This document shows positions 24,804-33,873 of a DNA stretch of 64,000 nt, piece by piece. The notes beneath the pieces are model-generated. The model saw nothing but the letters and a program-made list of their open reading frames with translations. It made no database searches and was not told the origin of the DNA. How positions within the stretch are numbered: the stretch's first letter is position 1; every line of letters begins with the position of its first letter. This stretch comes from Flavobacteriaceae bacterium PS02337 (GTDB lineage Bacteria > Bacteroidota > Bacteroidia > Flavobacteriales > Flavobacteriaceae). The translations under genes were made by a program, and so were the position numbers. Where the stretch lies: positions 124,001-188,000 of the forward strand of contig JASCOE010000004.1 of NCBI GenBank assembly GCA_029959285.1, in the 5' to 3' direction.

Positions 24804-27233
24804 CTAAGCTCTTTTTCTGACTTTATTTTTGACAGCATTATAGTCAATAAAATATTTTACGCTTATTGAAAAAATGTGTTTTAAGGCATCATTGTTTAAA
24901 AGTCCCGAAACATTGTGTTTGAAATCTTTATCAATAATGCGTTCAAAATTAGCGGCATTATTTCGGTACAAAGCAGAAAGCTGGCTTCCAGGCGCAAACC
25001 ACCAAGAAAAAGACAAATCGGCATTCCAAGAATAAAAACTTGAATTTTTATTGGTTGTATATTGCGGATACGGACTTAAATCGCCATTTGGATCTAACAT
25101 TAAAATATCTTTATTATCTGCATAAGACCAATATTGACGAACAGCCAAATTAATTGTCATTGCACTATTTACGGCATATTTCCCACTTAAAGTATTAGAA
25201 TAAGTGATAACATTTCGGTTGGCAAAAATTATTTCTTCGGGCGTGTTTGTATTATTGTCGTCATCAACTTTGTCGATATACCCTTTATTATTGTTTTTTC
25301 TTAAATAACTAAAGAAATAAGCCAATAATAATTTGTCGCTAAAACGATATCTCGGACCAATATCAAAGCCATAAGTAATTCTTCCAGATTCATCAAATAC
25401 ATTGAAAGTTCCGTTTAAATCTATTGCAAATTTGTGATTGTAATTGGTCGAAATACTTCCCCAAGTTTCTATTCTTCTCGGAATTCCAACATATCTGTTT
25501 TCTGCGCGCGGCTCATAATAATCGTACGTTTCTAAAGGATAAAACGTAATTCCGGTTCCGTAATAATTGTTTTTTATTGTGGTTAAATTCAGATTCGCAT
25601 TAATGCTATTGTCTTGTAGCTTTCCCGATTCTTTATTGAATTCTGTATACATATTATAGTTGATTCTAAAGGTATTAAATCGCTTTGTTGGATTTAGAAT
25701 TCTATAATTGGCATTTCCATAAAAGTTATAATAATTGGTATAGAAATTTATGCCCAAATCATTGGGATCAAAATCTTTAGTTACAAAATCAGTTCCAAAA
25801 CTGTATCTATAATTTCCGCTAGTTTCTGCTAAAGTTACTGTAGAATATAGACCCGTTTTATCTTGAACATCATTAATGAAACTGTATTTTACGTTTCCAA
25901 ATAAACTGTAAGTATTTGCTTTTGTGTTTAAATCCCAAGCCAAACCTGTTACGTTTGCATCTCTAAAATGACCGTTCCGGCTAACATTTGTATTAATTAA
26001 AGTAACCGAAGAATTTTTTCGAAAACGCTGATCTAAAACCAAAACATTATAATTGGTAAGCGGTTCTACAATTTCTCTTCTGGTTTCTCCAGAAATAGTA
26101 TCTTTTATAACGGCAAAAGTTTTTTCGGTAACAGCATTTAAAACGCCAATTCCCAATCCGCCTTTTGTTCTTCCAGAAAGTTTTAAAGCGTTTAAAAGAT
26201 TGACGGCTGACGGAATTTCGCTAATTTCTTCATTTTCATTTAATTCTGGATCTGTAGATGGAACGCCGCCAATTCTTCTTGAATAGAACATTTTTCCTTT
26301 GCTAAATAAGTCGGTTCCTTCTGTAAAAAAGGCTCTGTTTTCATTAAACTGTTGTTCAAAAGGTCCGAGATTTAAGATTTGATCGTCATATTTTGTTTGT
26401 CCAAAATCAGGAATTAAAATTGCATCAACCGTAAAAGCATCATTTATTCCGTATTTTATATCGATGCCGCCTTTAATAGTTCCGTATGTTTTCTGACCGT
26501 CGGCAGCGTTTAAATAATACGATGCATAAGGCATTAAAAACAATCGAGTAGGAGGTTTTATATTTTCAATGCCTTGTAAAACTCCTGTTTGTTGTGTAAA
26601 ACTGCCAATTTTTCCGTCCACAAAATTCCACGTGTATTTATAGCGCTCACGTTTAATCTCTCTAAAAAAATTGATTCCCCAAGTTTGTTTGTTTTCTGCT
26701 GAAAAGCGCAATGCAGAATATGGAATTTTAATTTCAACAATCCATCCGTTTTCAGTTATTGAAGCTTTGCTGATCCAAACGGCATCCCAAGAATAATCTT
26801 CGCCATTTGCGTCTGTCATAATGCAATCGCCTTGTACATCGGCAGCAGAAACATAAAACATAAAGTCTTGCTGGCCGTCGTTAAAACCGTTTATAAAAAC
26901 ACCAAATAAATCTGCAGTTCCAAAATCATCACGTTGCGAAATCTCCTTTAATATTTTAGAAGGTTCATTATCGTACATCATAGCGCCGATATAAATCGCA
27001 TCATTATTATATAAGACTTTAACTTCTGTTCTTTTTTCGTTTGGAATAGCTTTTCCATTGTCTGGATCCAACATTACAAAATCTGTTGCAATTGGTGCAT
27101 TTTCCCAAGCAGGTTCATTTAGTTTTCCATCAATAGAAATTTGTTCAGAAGTTATTTGAGCTTGAATTGTTTTTTTCTGCCCAAAACTCCAGATTGTAGA
27201 TAAAATAAAACCGAAGAAAATTAGTTTATTCAT
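24804..27233 (-). CDS. DUF5916 outer membrane protein with CBM9-like domain
   Basis: 809 residues with a signal peptide (LIFFGFILSTIWSFGQ). Residues about 30-215 form a carbohydrate-binding family 9-like domain (ISIDGKLNEPAWENA, IGAMMYDNEPSK, WIVEIKIPYSALRF); the remainder fits the DUF5916 beta-barrel (RAFFTEGTDLFSKGKMFYSRRIG, then long Tyr/Asn-rich strands ending in FSISVKYFIDYN). It probably sits in the outer membrane and binds or moves a glycan, but no partner genes (SusC/D or glycosidases) are near. Single-gene unit. Confidence 0.86.
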   Translation of the reverse strand: MNKLIFFGFILSTIWSFGQKKTIQAQITSEQISIDGKLNEPAWENAPIATDFVMLDPDNGKAIPNEKRTEVKVLYNNDAIYIGAMMYDNEPSKILKEISQRDDFGTADLFGVFINGFNDGQQDFMFYVSAADVQGDCIMTDANGEDYSWDAVWISKASITENGWIVEIKIPYSALRFSAENKQTWGINFFREIKRERYKYTWNFVDGKIGSFTQQTGVLQGIENIKPPTRLFLMPYASYYLNAADGQKTYGTIKGGIDIKYGINDAFTVDAILIPDFGQTKYDDQILNLGPFEQQFNENRAFFTEGTDLFSKGKMFYSRRIGGVPSTDPELNENEEISEIPSAVNLLNALKLSGRTKGGLGIGVLNAVTEKTFAVIKDTISGETRREIVEPLTNYNVLVLDQRFRKNSSVTLINTNVSRNGHFRDANVTGLAWDLNTKANTYSLFGNVKYSFINDVQDKTGLYSTVTLAETSGNYRYSFGTDFVTKDFDPNDLGINFYTNYYNFYGNANYRILNPTKRFNTFRINYNMYTEFNKESGKLQDNSINANLNLTTIKNNYYGTGITFYPLETYDYYEPRAENRYVGIPRRIETWGSISTNYNHKFAIDLNGTFNVFDESGRITYGFDIGPRYRFSDKLLLAYFFSYLRKNNNKGYIDKVDDDNNTNTPEEIIFANRNVITYSNTLSGKYAVNSAMTINLAVRQYWSYADNKDILMLDPNGDLSPYPQYTTNKNSSFYSWNADLSFSWWFAPGSQLSALYRNNAANFERIIDKDFKHNVSGLLNNDALKHIFSISVKYFIDYNAVKNKVRKRA

Positions 27234-27533
27234 TAAGATTGAGATGCAAAATGCTACTTAAAGCAAATTAATTTATAAAATATAGACTGCATTTTGTTTC
27301 ACTTGTTACAGTTTAAGTTTCAAAATTCCCACTTTTTTTTTATTTTTTTAGGAAAATTCCTCAAAATGTTAAGTTTTTAACCATAAGAAAAAATCTTACA
27401 GAATCGGCAGATTTATGTTAATTATGTTAAAGTTTAAGCAAAAAAAGCCTGAAAATCAGGGTTGTATTTTGCAAGGGACGAATTTTTTCTACTTTTGCCT
27501 TACCCAAATTTTTGTTTAACCTAAAGAATTTCA
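27234..27533. other. intergenic region between divergent genes
   Basis: 300 AT-rich bases. The L,D-transpeptidase promoter lies at 27468-27497. Further left are A/T runs and the short palindrome AGGAAAATTCCT (about 27350-27361). No other gene is supported. Confidence 0.5.
27468..27497 (+). promoter_or_regulatory. promoter of the first L,D-transpeptidase
   Basis: TTTG (27468-27471), 18 bases, TACTTTTG (27490-27497): a full Bacteroidota-type promoter, 36 bases before the ATG. Confidence 0.7.
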
Positions 27534-28256
27534 ATGATTTACAAAATTTATCCGTTATTTGTGTTTTTGCTATTATCTTTTGGAAAAGATTCAAAAACTA
27601 CCGATCTGAAAAAGAACGCTACTGAAAAAACGATTGCAAAAGTTGAAAATGTAACCGTTGATTCAAAAATCGAAAGCGTGTACAGTGCCCTTAATTCAAA
27701 CAATTACAAAATGCCTGAACTTAAAACTTTTTCGGAAGCTTTAAAGGGATTTTATTTGTTGAAAGACAGAGGAGTTATCAAGAAAAATATCTTGACTCTT
27801 ATTGATTTTAGTTTGTCATCAAATACAAAACGTCTGTGGGTTATTGATTTGACAACAAATACTATTTTATACAATTCGCTTGTTGCGCACGGAAGAAATA
27901 CTGGAGAAGAATTTGCTTCGGCATTTTCTAATCTTAATTCTTCTTTCAAAAGCAGTTTAGGATTTTACGCTACAGGAGAAATTTACCAAGGAAAACATGG
28001 TGCTTCTTTACGTTTAGACGGTTTAGAAGACGGCGTAAATGACAATGCTCGCGAAAGAGGCGTGGTAATGCATGGTGCCGATTATGTTTCTGAATCTTTC
28101 ATCAGAGATCACAAAAGATTAGGAAGAAGCCAAGGTTGTCCAGCACTCCCAGTTGAATTAACAGATGAAATTATTCAATTAATAAAAGATAAATCGTGTT
28201 TATATATTTATCATCCATCAAGAAGTTTCGCGATGGAAGAAAGGCTAATTTCTTAA
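27534..28256 (+). CDS. murein L,D-transpeptidase catalytic domain protein
   Basis: 240 residues with an N-terminal signal peptide (IYPLFVFLLLSFG). The catalytic motif is HGADYVSESF…GRSQGCPALP, with C202 as nucleophile and the His about 30 residues before it. It belongs to the branch of L,D-transpeptidase catalytic domains that lack a peptidoglycan-binding domain. Such enzymes make 3-3 crosslinks or attach proteins to murein, in the periplasm. Its end overlaps by 12 bases the end of a second, unrelated L,D-transpeptidase gene on the other strand. Confidence 0.9.
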   Translation: MIYKIYPLFVFLLLSFGKDSKTTDLKKNATEKTIAKVENVTVDSKIESVYSALNSNNYKMPELKTFSEALKGFYLLKDRGVIKKNILTLIDFSLSSNTKRLWVIDLTTNTILYNSLVAHGRNTGEEFASAFSNLNSSFKSSLGFYATGEIYQGKHGASLRLDGLEDGVNDNARERGVVMHGADYVSESFIRDHKRLGRSQGCPALPVELTDEIIQLIKDKSCLYIYHPSRSFAMEERLIS

Positions 28257-29828
28257 TTTAGCATATAAATCCGAATCTAAATTATAAATATCAGCTCTAA
28301 AAAGGAGCTGATTTTTTTTGCTCCAAGCTGTCCAATACCACTGATACAACGCGTATTTTTTAGTGATTTTGAAACTCATTGTTTTCTTAGTTGCAATAAT
28401 AGTATCAATTCTGTCTTGCGGCCAGTTTCCGTCTACATCCAAAATGTGCTGTGCCAACTCCAGTGGATTTTCAACTCGCACACAGCCAGAACTCATAGAA
28501 CGATTATTTCGTCCAAAAATGTTACGGTGATTCGTGTCATGTAAATAAACACTATGATGATTTGGGAATAAAATTTTCATTAAACCCAACGAATTATAAT
28601 ACCCTGGACTTTGTACATAACGATAATTATTCGGTTTATTTTCATTCCAGTTAACTGGATCGACAACATTTCCTGACGAATCGTAAATTGTAATGTTCTT
28701 TTTGGCTAAATAATTTCGATTTCGTTTCATCGCCGGAACTACATCTTCTTTTAAAATTGTTGGAGGAACGGTCCACGTTGGATTAAAAACAACTGTTTTT
28801 AAAACAGAAGTAATAACTGGAGTTCTTCTTTTACTGGTTCCAACCACAACATTTCTAACTAAAGTGGTATCTTGATTTTCAACCACATTTAAGCTGTAAT
28901 CTGGAATATTGATAATAAAATAATTCTCAGCAAATTCACTCGGATACCATCTCCAACGCTCTAAATTGGCTATAATTTGTTCTTTTCTTTTTTCTTTAGA
29001 ATAATTTAAAGCTTTAATAGTTCCTACGCCAATAACTCCATCAGCGGCTAAACCGTGTCTTTCTTGGAATTTTTTAACGGCTTCAAAAGTTTTATTGTCG
29101 TATATCTTTGTAAGGCTATCTCTTCCGTTCAAGTCGTTCCAGTAACGCAATCTTTTTTTAATGTTTATTAAAGCGTTATTGGTGTCGTTTAAAACGATTT
29201 TTTCTACAGATTCAATATTTTGCACATCGTCTTCTGGAAATTTATTGATGATTTCCAACGCTTTTATCAGCTCTTTGTAAATTTGAGTTTTAGGCTGAAT
29301 ATTATCAACAATGCTGTCTAGCTTATTCTTATTGAAAGCTTTAATTAAAACACTATTTACATCAAAAGTTTTCTCTTCTAAATCCCAATTGCCGTACAGT
29401 TTTTTTGGATCTAATTTTCCTTTATATAAATCATTAAGGTATTTTTCAAAATTATAAGTCAGCAAAATGTCATAAGTAGCTAAATCTTTATCCGTTAAAG
29501 AGCCAATTTTAACTTCAAATTTTTTAAGTTGTGATGCTTTGTAATCTTCAGGATTTAAGCCTAAATCATCTGAATTTTCCAGCTGAGTTAAAACATATTT
29601 TCTTTTTTGAAGATTTCCCCAAACGGTTTGATTTTCAGATGCAATGTAAAATTGTTTCAGTGTTTCGCTCTTAAAAGTACCTATCGTTGCAGTGTCAATA
29701 TCTACTTTTCTTTCATCTGTAAGTATGATTGCTGGTGCCTTTTTTGAGGCAGCAGGAATTGGTTTTGGAGTGTCTTTTTTACAACCCGCAAAAATGCATA
29801 TTACTAATAAAAAGTAAAGTTTTTTCAT
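28245..29828 (-). CDS. L,D-transpeptidase lipoprotein, YcbB/LdtD-like
   Basis: 527 residues. Signal and lipobox VICIFAGC (acylated Cys at residue 15), so anchored in a membrane. Three parts: a scaffold domain (about 60-230), a peptidoglycan-binding-like segment with VKKFQERHGLAADGVIGVGTIKALN (about 245-275), and the YkuD catalytic domain with YLHDTNHRNIFG and MSSGCVRVENP (C449 nucleophile). E. coli LdtD builds 3-3 crosslinks when normal transpeptidation is blocked. Its end overlaps the preceding convergent gene; the GNAT gene lies 2 bases upstream, as one transcript. Confidence 0.92.
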   Translation of the reverse strand: MKKLYFLLVICIFAGCKKDTPKPIPAASKKAPAIILTDERKVDIDTATIGTFKSETLKQFYIASENQTVWGNLQKRKYVLTQLENSDDLGLNPEDYKASQLKKFEVKIGSLTDKDLATYDILLTYNFEKYLNDLYKGKLDPKKLYGNWDLEEKTFDVNSVLIKAFNKNKLDSIVDNIQPKTQIYKELIKALEIINKFPEDDVQNIESVEKIVLNDTNNALINIKKRLRYWNDLNGRDSLTKIYDNKTFEAVKKFQERHGLAADGVIGVGTIKALNYSKEKRKEQIIANLERWRWYPSEFAENYFIINIPDYSLNVVENQDTTLVRNVVVGTSKRRTPVITSVLKTVVFNPTWTVPPTILKEDVVPAMKRNRNYLAKKNITIYDSSGNVVDPVNWNENKPNNYRYVQSPGYYNSLGLMKILFPNHHSVYLHDTNHRNIFGRNNRSMSSGCVRVENPLELAQHILDVDGNWPQDRIDTIIATKKTMSFKITKKYALYQWYWTAWSKKNQLLFRADIYNLDSDLYAKLRN

Positions 29829-29830
29829 TC

Positions 29831-30268
29831 TTATAATTTTTTAAACATCAAATAATGTTCGCCAACGTCTTTAATATCAAATGATTCACCTAGGGGTTGG
29901 TAATTCATTTTTTGATAAAAGCCAACAGCAGCTGTTCTGGCGTTAAACCAAATCAAATCAACTTTGTTTTCATTGCAGTAGGTTTCACAATGTTTAACCA
30001 AAGCTTCTCCAAATCCCATTTTTTGATGCGTTTCTAAAACAGCCATCCCTCGAATTTGGGCTTGATTTTGCTCGGCAAATATAGTGTTGATTTTTTGAAA
30101 TAAGGAAATAATTCCTATTAAATCTTTATTAACAAATAATCCGAAATGATGCGTTGTGTCTAAATCGTCTCCTTCGAAGATACAGCTTTCTATTGGTTTT
30201 CCCGCTCTTAAAACTGGTTGACGAACGATAAAAGTTTCTTTTGAGGTAATTTCTTTAATTGTAATCAT
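29831..30268 (-). CDS. GNAT family N-acetyltransferase
   Basis: 145 residues, a single GNAT domain. Motif A is seen as AQIRGMAVLETHQKMGFGEALVKHCE (in parts, residues about 69-93, acetyl-CoA loop QKMGFG), and the last strand contains WFNARTAAVGFYQKMNYQPLGE. Its acceptor cannot be predicted. It sits directly upstream of the L,D-transpeptidase gene with only two bases between, so they are probably co-transcribed; whether the acetylation concerns the cell wall is speculation. Confidence 0.87.
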   Translation of the reverse strand: MITIKEITSKETFIVRQPVLRAGKPIESCIFEGDDLDTTHHFGLFVNKDLIGIISLFQKINTIFAEQNQAQIRGMAVLETHQKMGFGEALVKHCETYCNENKVDLIWFNARTAAVGFYQKMNYQPLGESFDIKDVGEHYLMFKKL

Positions 30269-30385
30269 GATTTTTTTGAAAAATATTACTTTTATAACTT
30301 TTTAATTTTAAATAAGTTATAAATAATTGTTGTTTTTTATTGAATTTTTTTGCGAAAAAGCTTGTTTTGAACTGAACTTTCTTTT

Positions 30386-30393
30386 TATATTTG
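30386..30393 (+). promoter_or_regulatory. promoter of first tRNA-Gly
   Basis: TATATTTG with TTG at 30362-30364 (21 bases upstream). The G ends 10 bases before the tRNA. Confidence 0.6.
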
Positions 30394-30403
30394 CACCACC
30401 AAT

Positions 30404-30476
<73 letters not shown>

Positions 30477-30527
30477 CTAAAAATAAATAATTTTTAGATT
30501 TTTATTTTTTTAAAGATTAAAATTGTT

Positions 30528-30535
30528 TATATTTG
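30528..30535 (+). promoter_or_regulatory. promoter box of second tRNA-Gly
   Basis: TATATTTG in the same sequence setting (TTTATATTTGCACC) as the first copy. Confidence 0.55.
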
Positions 30536-30547
30536 CACCCTGTTAAT

Positions 30548-30620
<73 letters not shown>

Positions 30621-30624
30621 CTTC

Positions 30625-30656
30625 AAAAGCCTCAAACATTGTTTGAGGCTTTTTTG
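30625..30656 (+). terminator. terminator after the tRNA pair
   Basis: AAAAGCCTCAAAC / GTTTGAGGCTTTTTT with 3-base loop. Confidence 0.85.
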
Positions 30657-30675
30657 TTTTTTTTATCATTTTTAA

Positions 30676-30694
30676 ACCATATAAGTGATATAAG
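30676..30694 (-). repeat. dispersed repeat, inverted copy
   Basis: ACCATATAAGTGATATAAG is the reverse complement, one mismatch, of part of 30721-30751. The two form a 19-base inverted pair around the 30695-30730 loop. Confidence 0.7.
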
Positions 30695-30720
30695 AAAATT
30701 TAAGTTTTTATTAAAGCATC

Positions 30721-30751
30721 TTTTAAATGAACTTATATTACTTATATGGTG
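30721..30751 (+). repeat. dispersed repeat, core ACTTATATGGTG
   Basis: Matches 19346-19376 at 29 of 31 positions. Confidence 0.7.
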
Positions 30752-30760
30752 TAATTTTTT

Positions 30761-31468
30761 TTAATTTAAACCACTCAAGTCGCTTTTTGGTTCTAATTCT
30801 TGTGCGTCTTGGTTTTGTTTGAATAATCTTGCTGATAAATCTCCTTTTAAAGTTATTTTTTCTCCTTTTACTTCCAGCCAGCTTCCTTCTCTTAAACCTA
30901 AAACGGGAATCGAATTGAAAGCATGAAATTCTTTAATTCTCGTTTCGCGTGTTTCGCCCATATGTTTAGATTGCAAATCGGCGTCTAAATAATGCGGATT
31001 TAAATTAAATGGAATTAATCCTAAAGTTTGAAAACTTGGCGGATAAATTATAGGCATATCGTTTGTAGTTTGCATAGATAAACCGCAAATGTTGCTTCCA
31101 GCGCTTGATCCTAAATATGGCGTACCATTTTTTACGGTTTCAGAAACCAACTGCATAATATTGTTTTTATAAAGCTGAGTAACCAATAAAAATGTATTTC
31201 CTCCGCCCGTAAAAATTCCTTCTGCACTTTTTACTGCATCTTGCGGATTTTCAAATTCGTGAATTCCTTTTACTTCAATATTAATTTTAGAAAATGCTTC
31301 AATCGCCTTTTGTGTGTATTCATCGTGCGAAATTCCACCCGGACGCGCGTACGGAATAAATAAAATGCTTTTGCAGTTTTTAAAATGCGTTTGTAATGTT
31401 GGTAAAAGATATTCTAAATATGCGCCTCCGTGTAAAGTAGAGGTACTTGCGATAATAATGCTTTTCAT
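30761..31468 (-). CDS. pepE: dipeptidase PepE (alpha-aspartyl dipeptidase)
   Basis: 235 residues, peptidase family S51. The Ser nucleophile lies in YLGSSAGSNICG (around residues 119-129), with GIFTGGGNTFLLV (88-100) forming the oxyanion region and FNLNPHYLDADLQSKHMGETRETR and VLGLREGSWLEV near the remaining active-site residues. It cuts dipeptides with N-terminal aspartate. Single-gene unit on the minus strand; the tRNA terminator lies before it. Confidence 0.92.
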   Translation of the reverse strand: MKSIIIASTSTLHGGAYLEYLLPTLQTHFKNCKSILFIPYARPGGISHDEYTQKAIEAFSKINIEVKGIHEFENPQDAVKSAEGIFTGGGNTFLLVTQLYKNNIMQLVSETVKNGTPYLGSSAGSNICGLSMQTTNDMPIIYPPSFQTLGLIPFNLNPHYLDADLQSKHMGETRETRIKEFHAFNSIPVLGLREGSWLEVKGEKITLKGDLSARLFKQNQDAQELEPKSDLSGLN

Positions 31469-31572
31469 GATTCTTTAAACTGGTAATTTTGTTTGTTAAA
31501 GGTATTAAAAAGTCTGTTTTTATGTGAATTTTAAAGTTTTTAATTAACATTTTTTTACCAAGTCGTTAGTAT

Positions 31573-31580
31573 TAAATTTG
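31573..31580 (+). promoter_or_regulatory. promoter box of the four-paralogue operon
   Basis: TAAATTTG, 53 bases before the first start. Confidence 0.5.
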
Positions 31581-31633
31581 GAGCGTATTAGGATATTTTT
31601 ACTGTTTTAAGAATATTTTTAATTTATTTCATT

Positions 31634-32401
31634 TTGATTCAGAAAATTACTTGTTTTTTAGTTGTTGTATTAGGGCAAACTTGCTTGGCTCAGGTGCAAG
31701 ATCGTTCTATTATAAATGGAAAAGTTGAATCAAATACTTCAGATTTGAGTGGTATTTATGTAATTAATGCTCAGACAGAAGAAACTGTATCGACAGATGT
31801 TTCGGGGTCTTTTTCAATTAAGGCAAAGGCAGATGATGTGCTTGTTTTTTCTTCAATAAGTTATAAAGAAAAAAGAGTTCTACTGAAAACTGAAGATTTC
31901 TCAAATCTTAATTTTACTGTAAAATTGAATATGATTATGTATCAATTGCAGGAAGTCGTGATAAAAAAATATGATAATATAAATGCAGAAAGCTTAGGTA
32001 TAATTCCTTATGGACAAAAGAAATATACTGCGGCCGAAAGAAAATTAGAGACGGCAACCGCTTTAAATGCAACGGCAAATGGCGGAGGAATGGTCGGCGG
32101 ATCTATTTCTGCGGATCCTTTGCTAAATTTTTTCTCTGGAAGAACTGCAATGCTTAAAAAAGAAGTTGCGGTAGAAAAGAAAGAATTTTTTATGCGACTT
32201 CTGGAAAACATGTTTAGTTTGGAACATTTTGTTGAGCACTTAAAGATTCCCGCAGAATATGTGAAAGGTTTCGAATATTACGCCATCGAAAATGATAAAT
32301 TCACAGTTATTTTAAATTCAAAAAATAAAACTTCTACAGAGTTTTTGCTGGGAGAATTAGCTGTAAAATATAAAGAAATGATTGCTGTTGGAGACAAGTA
32401 A
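31634..32401 (+). CDS. exported carboxypeptidase-regulatory-like protein, paralogue 1
   Basis: 255 residues from TTG, with signal peptide (CFLVVVLGQTCLAQ). Residues about 25-105 form a carboxypeptidase-regulatory-like / TonB-receptor plug-side fold (DVSGSFSIKAKADDVLVFSS). Next comes LGIIPYGQKKYTAAERKL (about 119-136), a motif shared with paralogues 2 and 3. The remainder is helical and ends in LNSKNKTSTEFLLGEL. No barrel follows, so it is not a transporter by itself. It is the first of an operon of six genes. Exported, location probably periplasmic; role unknown. Confidence 0.75.
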   Translation: MIQKITCFLVVVLGQTCLAQVQDRSIINGKVESNTSDLSGIYVINAQTEETVSTDVSGSFSIKAKADDVLVFSSISYKEKRVLLKTEDFSNLNFTVKLNMIMYQLQEVVIKKYDNINAESLGIIPYGQKKYTAAERKLETATALNATANGGGMVGGSISADPLLNFFSGRTAMLKKEVAVEKKEFFMRLLENMFSLEHFVEHLKIPAEYVKGFEYYAIENDKFTVILNSKNKTSTEFLLGELAVKYKEMIAVGDK

Positions 32402-33158
32402 AGCCATATCAGCTGCTTTTTTTCTGTTTTTTGTCCAAAGTGGTTTTGGACAAACGGAATCAAAACAATTGTATGGAAGAATAATGAAGCAATCTGCATC
32501 AATCGAAGGGGTGAATGTTGTTAATAATAATTCTCAGAAATCAACAATTTCAGATGTTGAAGGGAATTTTTCTATTGCAGGAAAAGAAGGCGAAGTTTTG
32601 ATTTTTTCAGCAGTAAATTTAAATCCATTCAAAAGGCGAATTACAAAAGATGATTTGATGTCTTCAGGATTGATGATAATTGAAATGACAACAAAAGAAC
32701 TCGAGTTAAAAGAAGTTGTAGTAAATGAAAATTCAAATATAACGGCTGAAAATTTAGGCATTATTCCGCGCGGGCAGAAAAAATATACACAAGCCGAAAG
32801 GCAATTGGCGACAGCCGGAGATTTTAAGCCCATTATGTTATTGGGACTTTTAGGTGGATCGATGCAATTAGATCCGTTAATTAATAAAATCAACGGAAGA
32901 ACAAAGCGATTAAAAGCAAATGTTGAAATCGAAAAAAAAGAAAAAAATCTTCTGCAATTAGGTTATTTGTTTGATGATGTCTATTTTGTGCAAAAGTTGC
33001 AAATACCCCAAGAAAATGTAAACGAATTTAAACTTTTTGCGATCGAAAATAAGGAGTTTTGCACAGTTCTAAATTCAAAAAATAAAACTTCGACAGCATT
33101 TCTTTTAGGGGAATTGGCGGCGAAATATAAAGAAATAATTTCTAGTGAAAATAAGTAA
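32388..33158 (+). CDS. exported carboxypeptidase-regulatory-like protein, paralogue 2
   Basis: 256 residues from the TTG at 32388, chosen because METSKAIS then aligns with MKISKIIS of paralogue 3; a start at 32382 adds two residues. The start lies inside the end of paralogue 1 (overlap of 14 bases), indicating coupled translation. Signal peptide followed by the same domain (DVEGNFSIAGKEGEVLIFSA) and LGIIPRGQKKYTQAERQL. Ends in a stretch closely alike paralogue 1 (LNSKNKTSTAFLLGELAAKYKE). Duplicates with clear divergence. Confidence 0.75.
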   Translation: METSKAISAAFFLFFVQSGFGQTESKQLYGRIMKQSASIEGVNVVNNNSQKSTISDVEGNFSIAGKEGEVLIFSAVNLNPFKRRITKDDLMSSGLMIIEMTTKELELKEVVVNENSNITAENLGIIPRGQKKYTQAERQLATAGDFKPIMLLGLLGGSMQLDPLINKINGRTKRLKANVEIEKKEKNLLQLGYLFDDVYFVQKLQIPQENVNEFKLFAIENKEFCTVLNSKNKTSTAFLLGELAAKYKEIISSENK

Positions 33159-33873
33159 AATCATATCCATAATAATCCTTCTGTTTTTTGTTCAAATTGG
33201 TTTTTGCCAAAAAAATGATTTAAAACAATTGGTTGGAAGAGTCGTAGAACATTCTACTCCGATTGAAGGAATTAATATTATCAATAATGCAACTCAGGTT
33301 GCAACAGTTTCTGATGTTAACGGTAATTTTTCGATTATGGTTAAAGAAGGAGATGTTTTGGTTTTTTCGGCTGTAAATTTAGAACCATTGCAGCATAGAG
33401 TGGCTTCGGGCGATGTATTTCCGACAGTTCTTATTGTTAGAATGACGGCTAAAGAAGTTGAATTGAAAGAAGTTGTTGTAAATGAAAACGCCAATATTAC
33501 GGCAGAAAATTTAGGAATTATTCCGTACGGACAGAAAAAATACACGCCCGCAGAAAGAAAGGTTTATACCGCAACTTCGACTTCGGTAGATAAGTTGCTG
33601 AACAAGATTTCTGGCAGAACCGCCATGTTAAAAAAAGAAGTAAATGTTGAAAAAAAGGAAGCACTTTTTAGAAAACTGGAGTATCTTTTTGAAGAGAATT
33701 ATTACACAGATAGATTGAAGATTCCGGTAGATGATATTAAAGGATTTCAATTATTTTGTGTGGATGATGCTGATTTTGCTGTATCTTTGAATAGTAAAAA
33801 CAAAACAATGAGTATGTTTTTAATCACAGATCTAGCAAGAAAATATTTAATAATTCTCGAAAATGAAAAATAA
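33145..33873 (+). CDS. exported carboxypeptidase-regulatory-like protein, paralogue 3
   Basis: 242 residues from GTG, overlapping paralogue 2 by 14 bases. Signal peptide (IIILLFFVQIGFCQ), regulatory-like domain (DVNGNFSIMVKEGDVLVFSA), LGIIPYGQKKYTPAERKV, and the C-terminal NSKNKTMSMFLITDLARKY. Slightly shorter than paralogues 1 and 2 because the stretch after the motif lacks a glycine-rich insert (in 1, NGGGMVGGS). Nothing known of its role. Confidence 0.75.
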   Translation: MKISKIISIIILLFFVQIGFCQKNDLKQLVGRVVEHSTPIEGINIINNATQVATVSDVNGNFSIMVKEGDVLVFSAVNLEPLQHRVASGDVFPTVLIVRMTAKEVELKEVVVNENANITAENLGIIPYGQKKYTPAERKVYTATSTSVDKLLNKISGRTAMLKKEVNVEKKEALFRKLEYLFEENYYTDRLKIPVDDIKGFQLFCVDDADFAVSLNSKNKTMSMFLITDLARKYLIILENEK

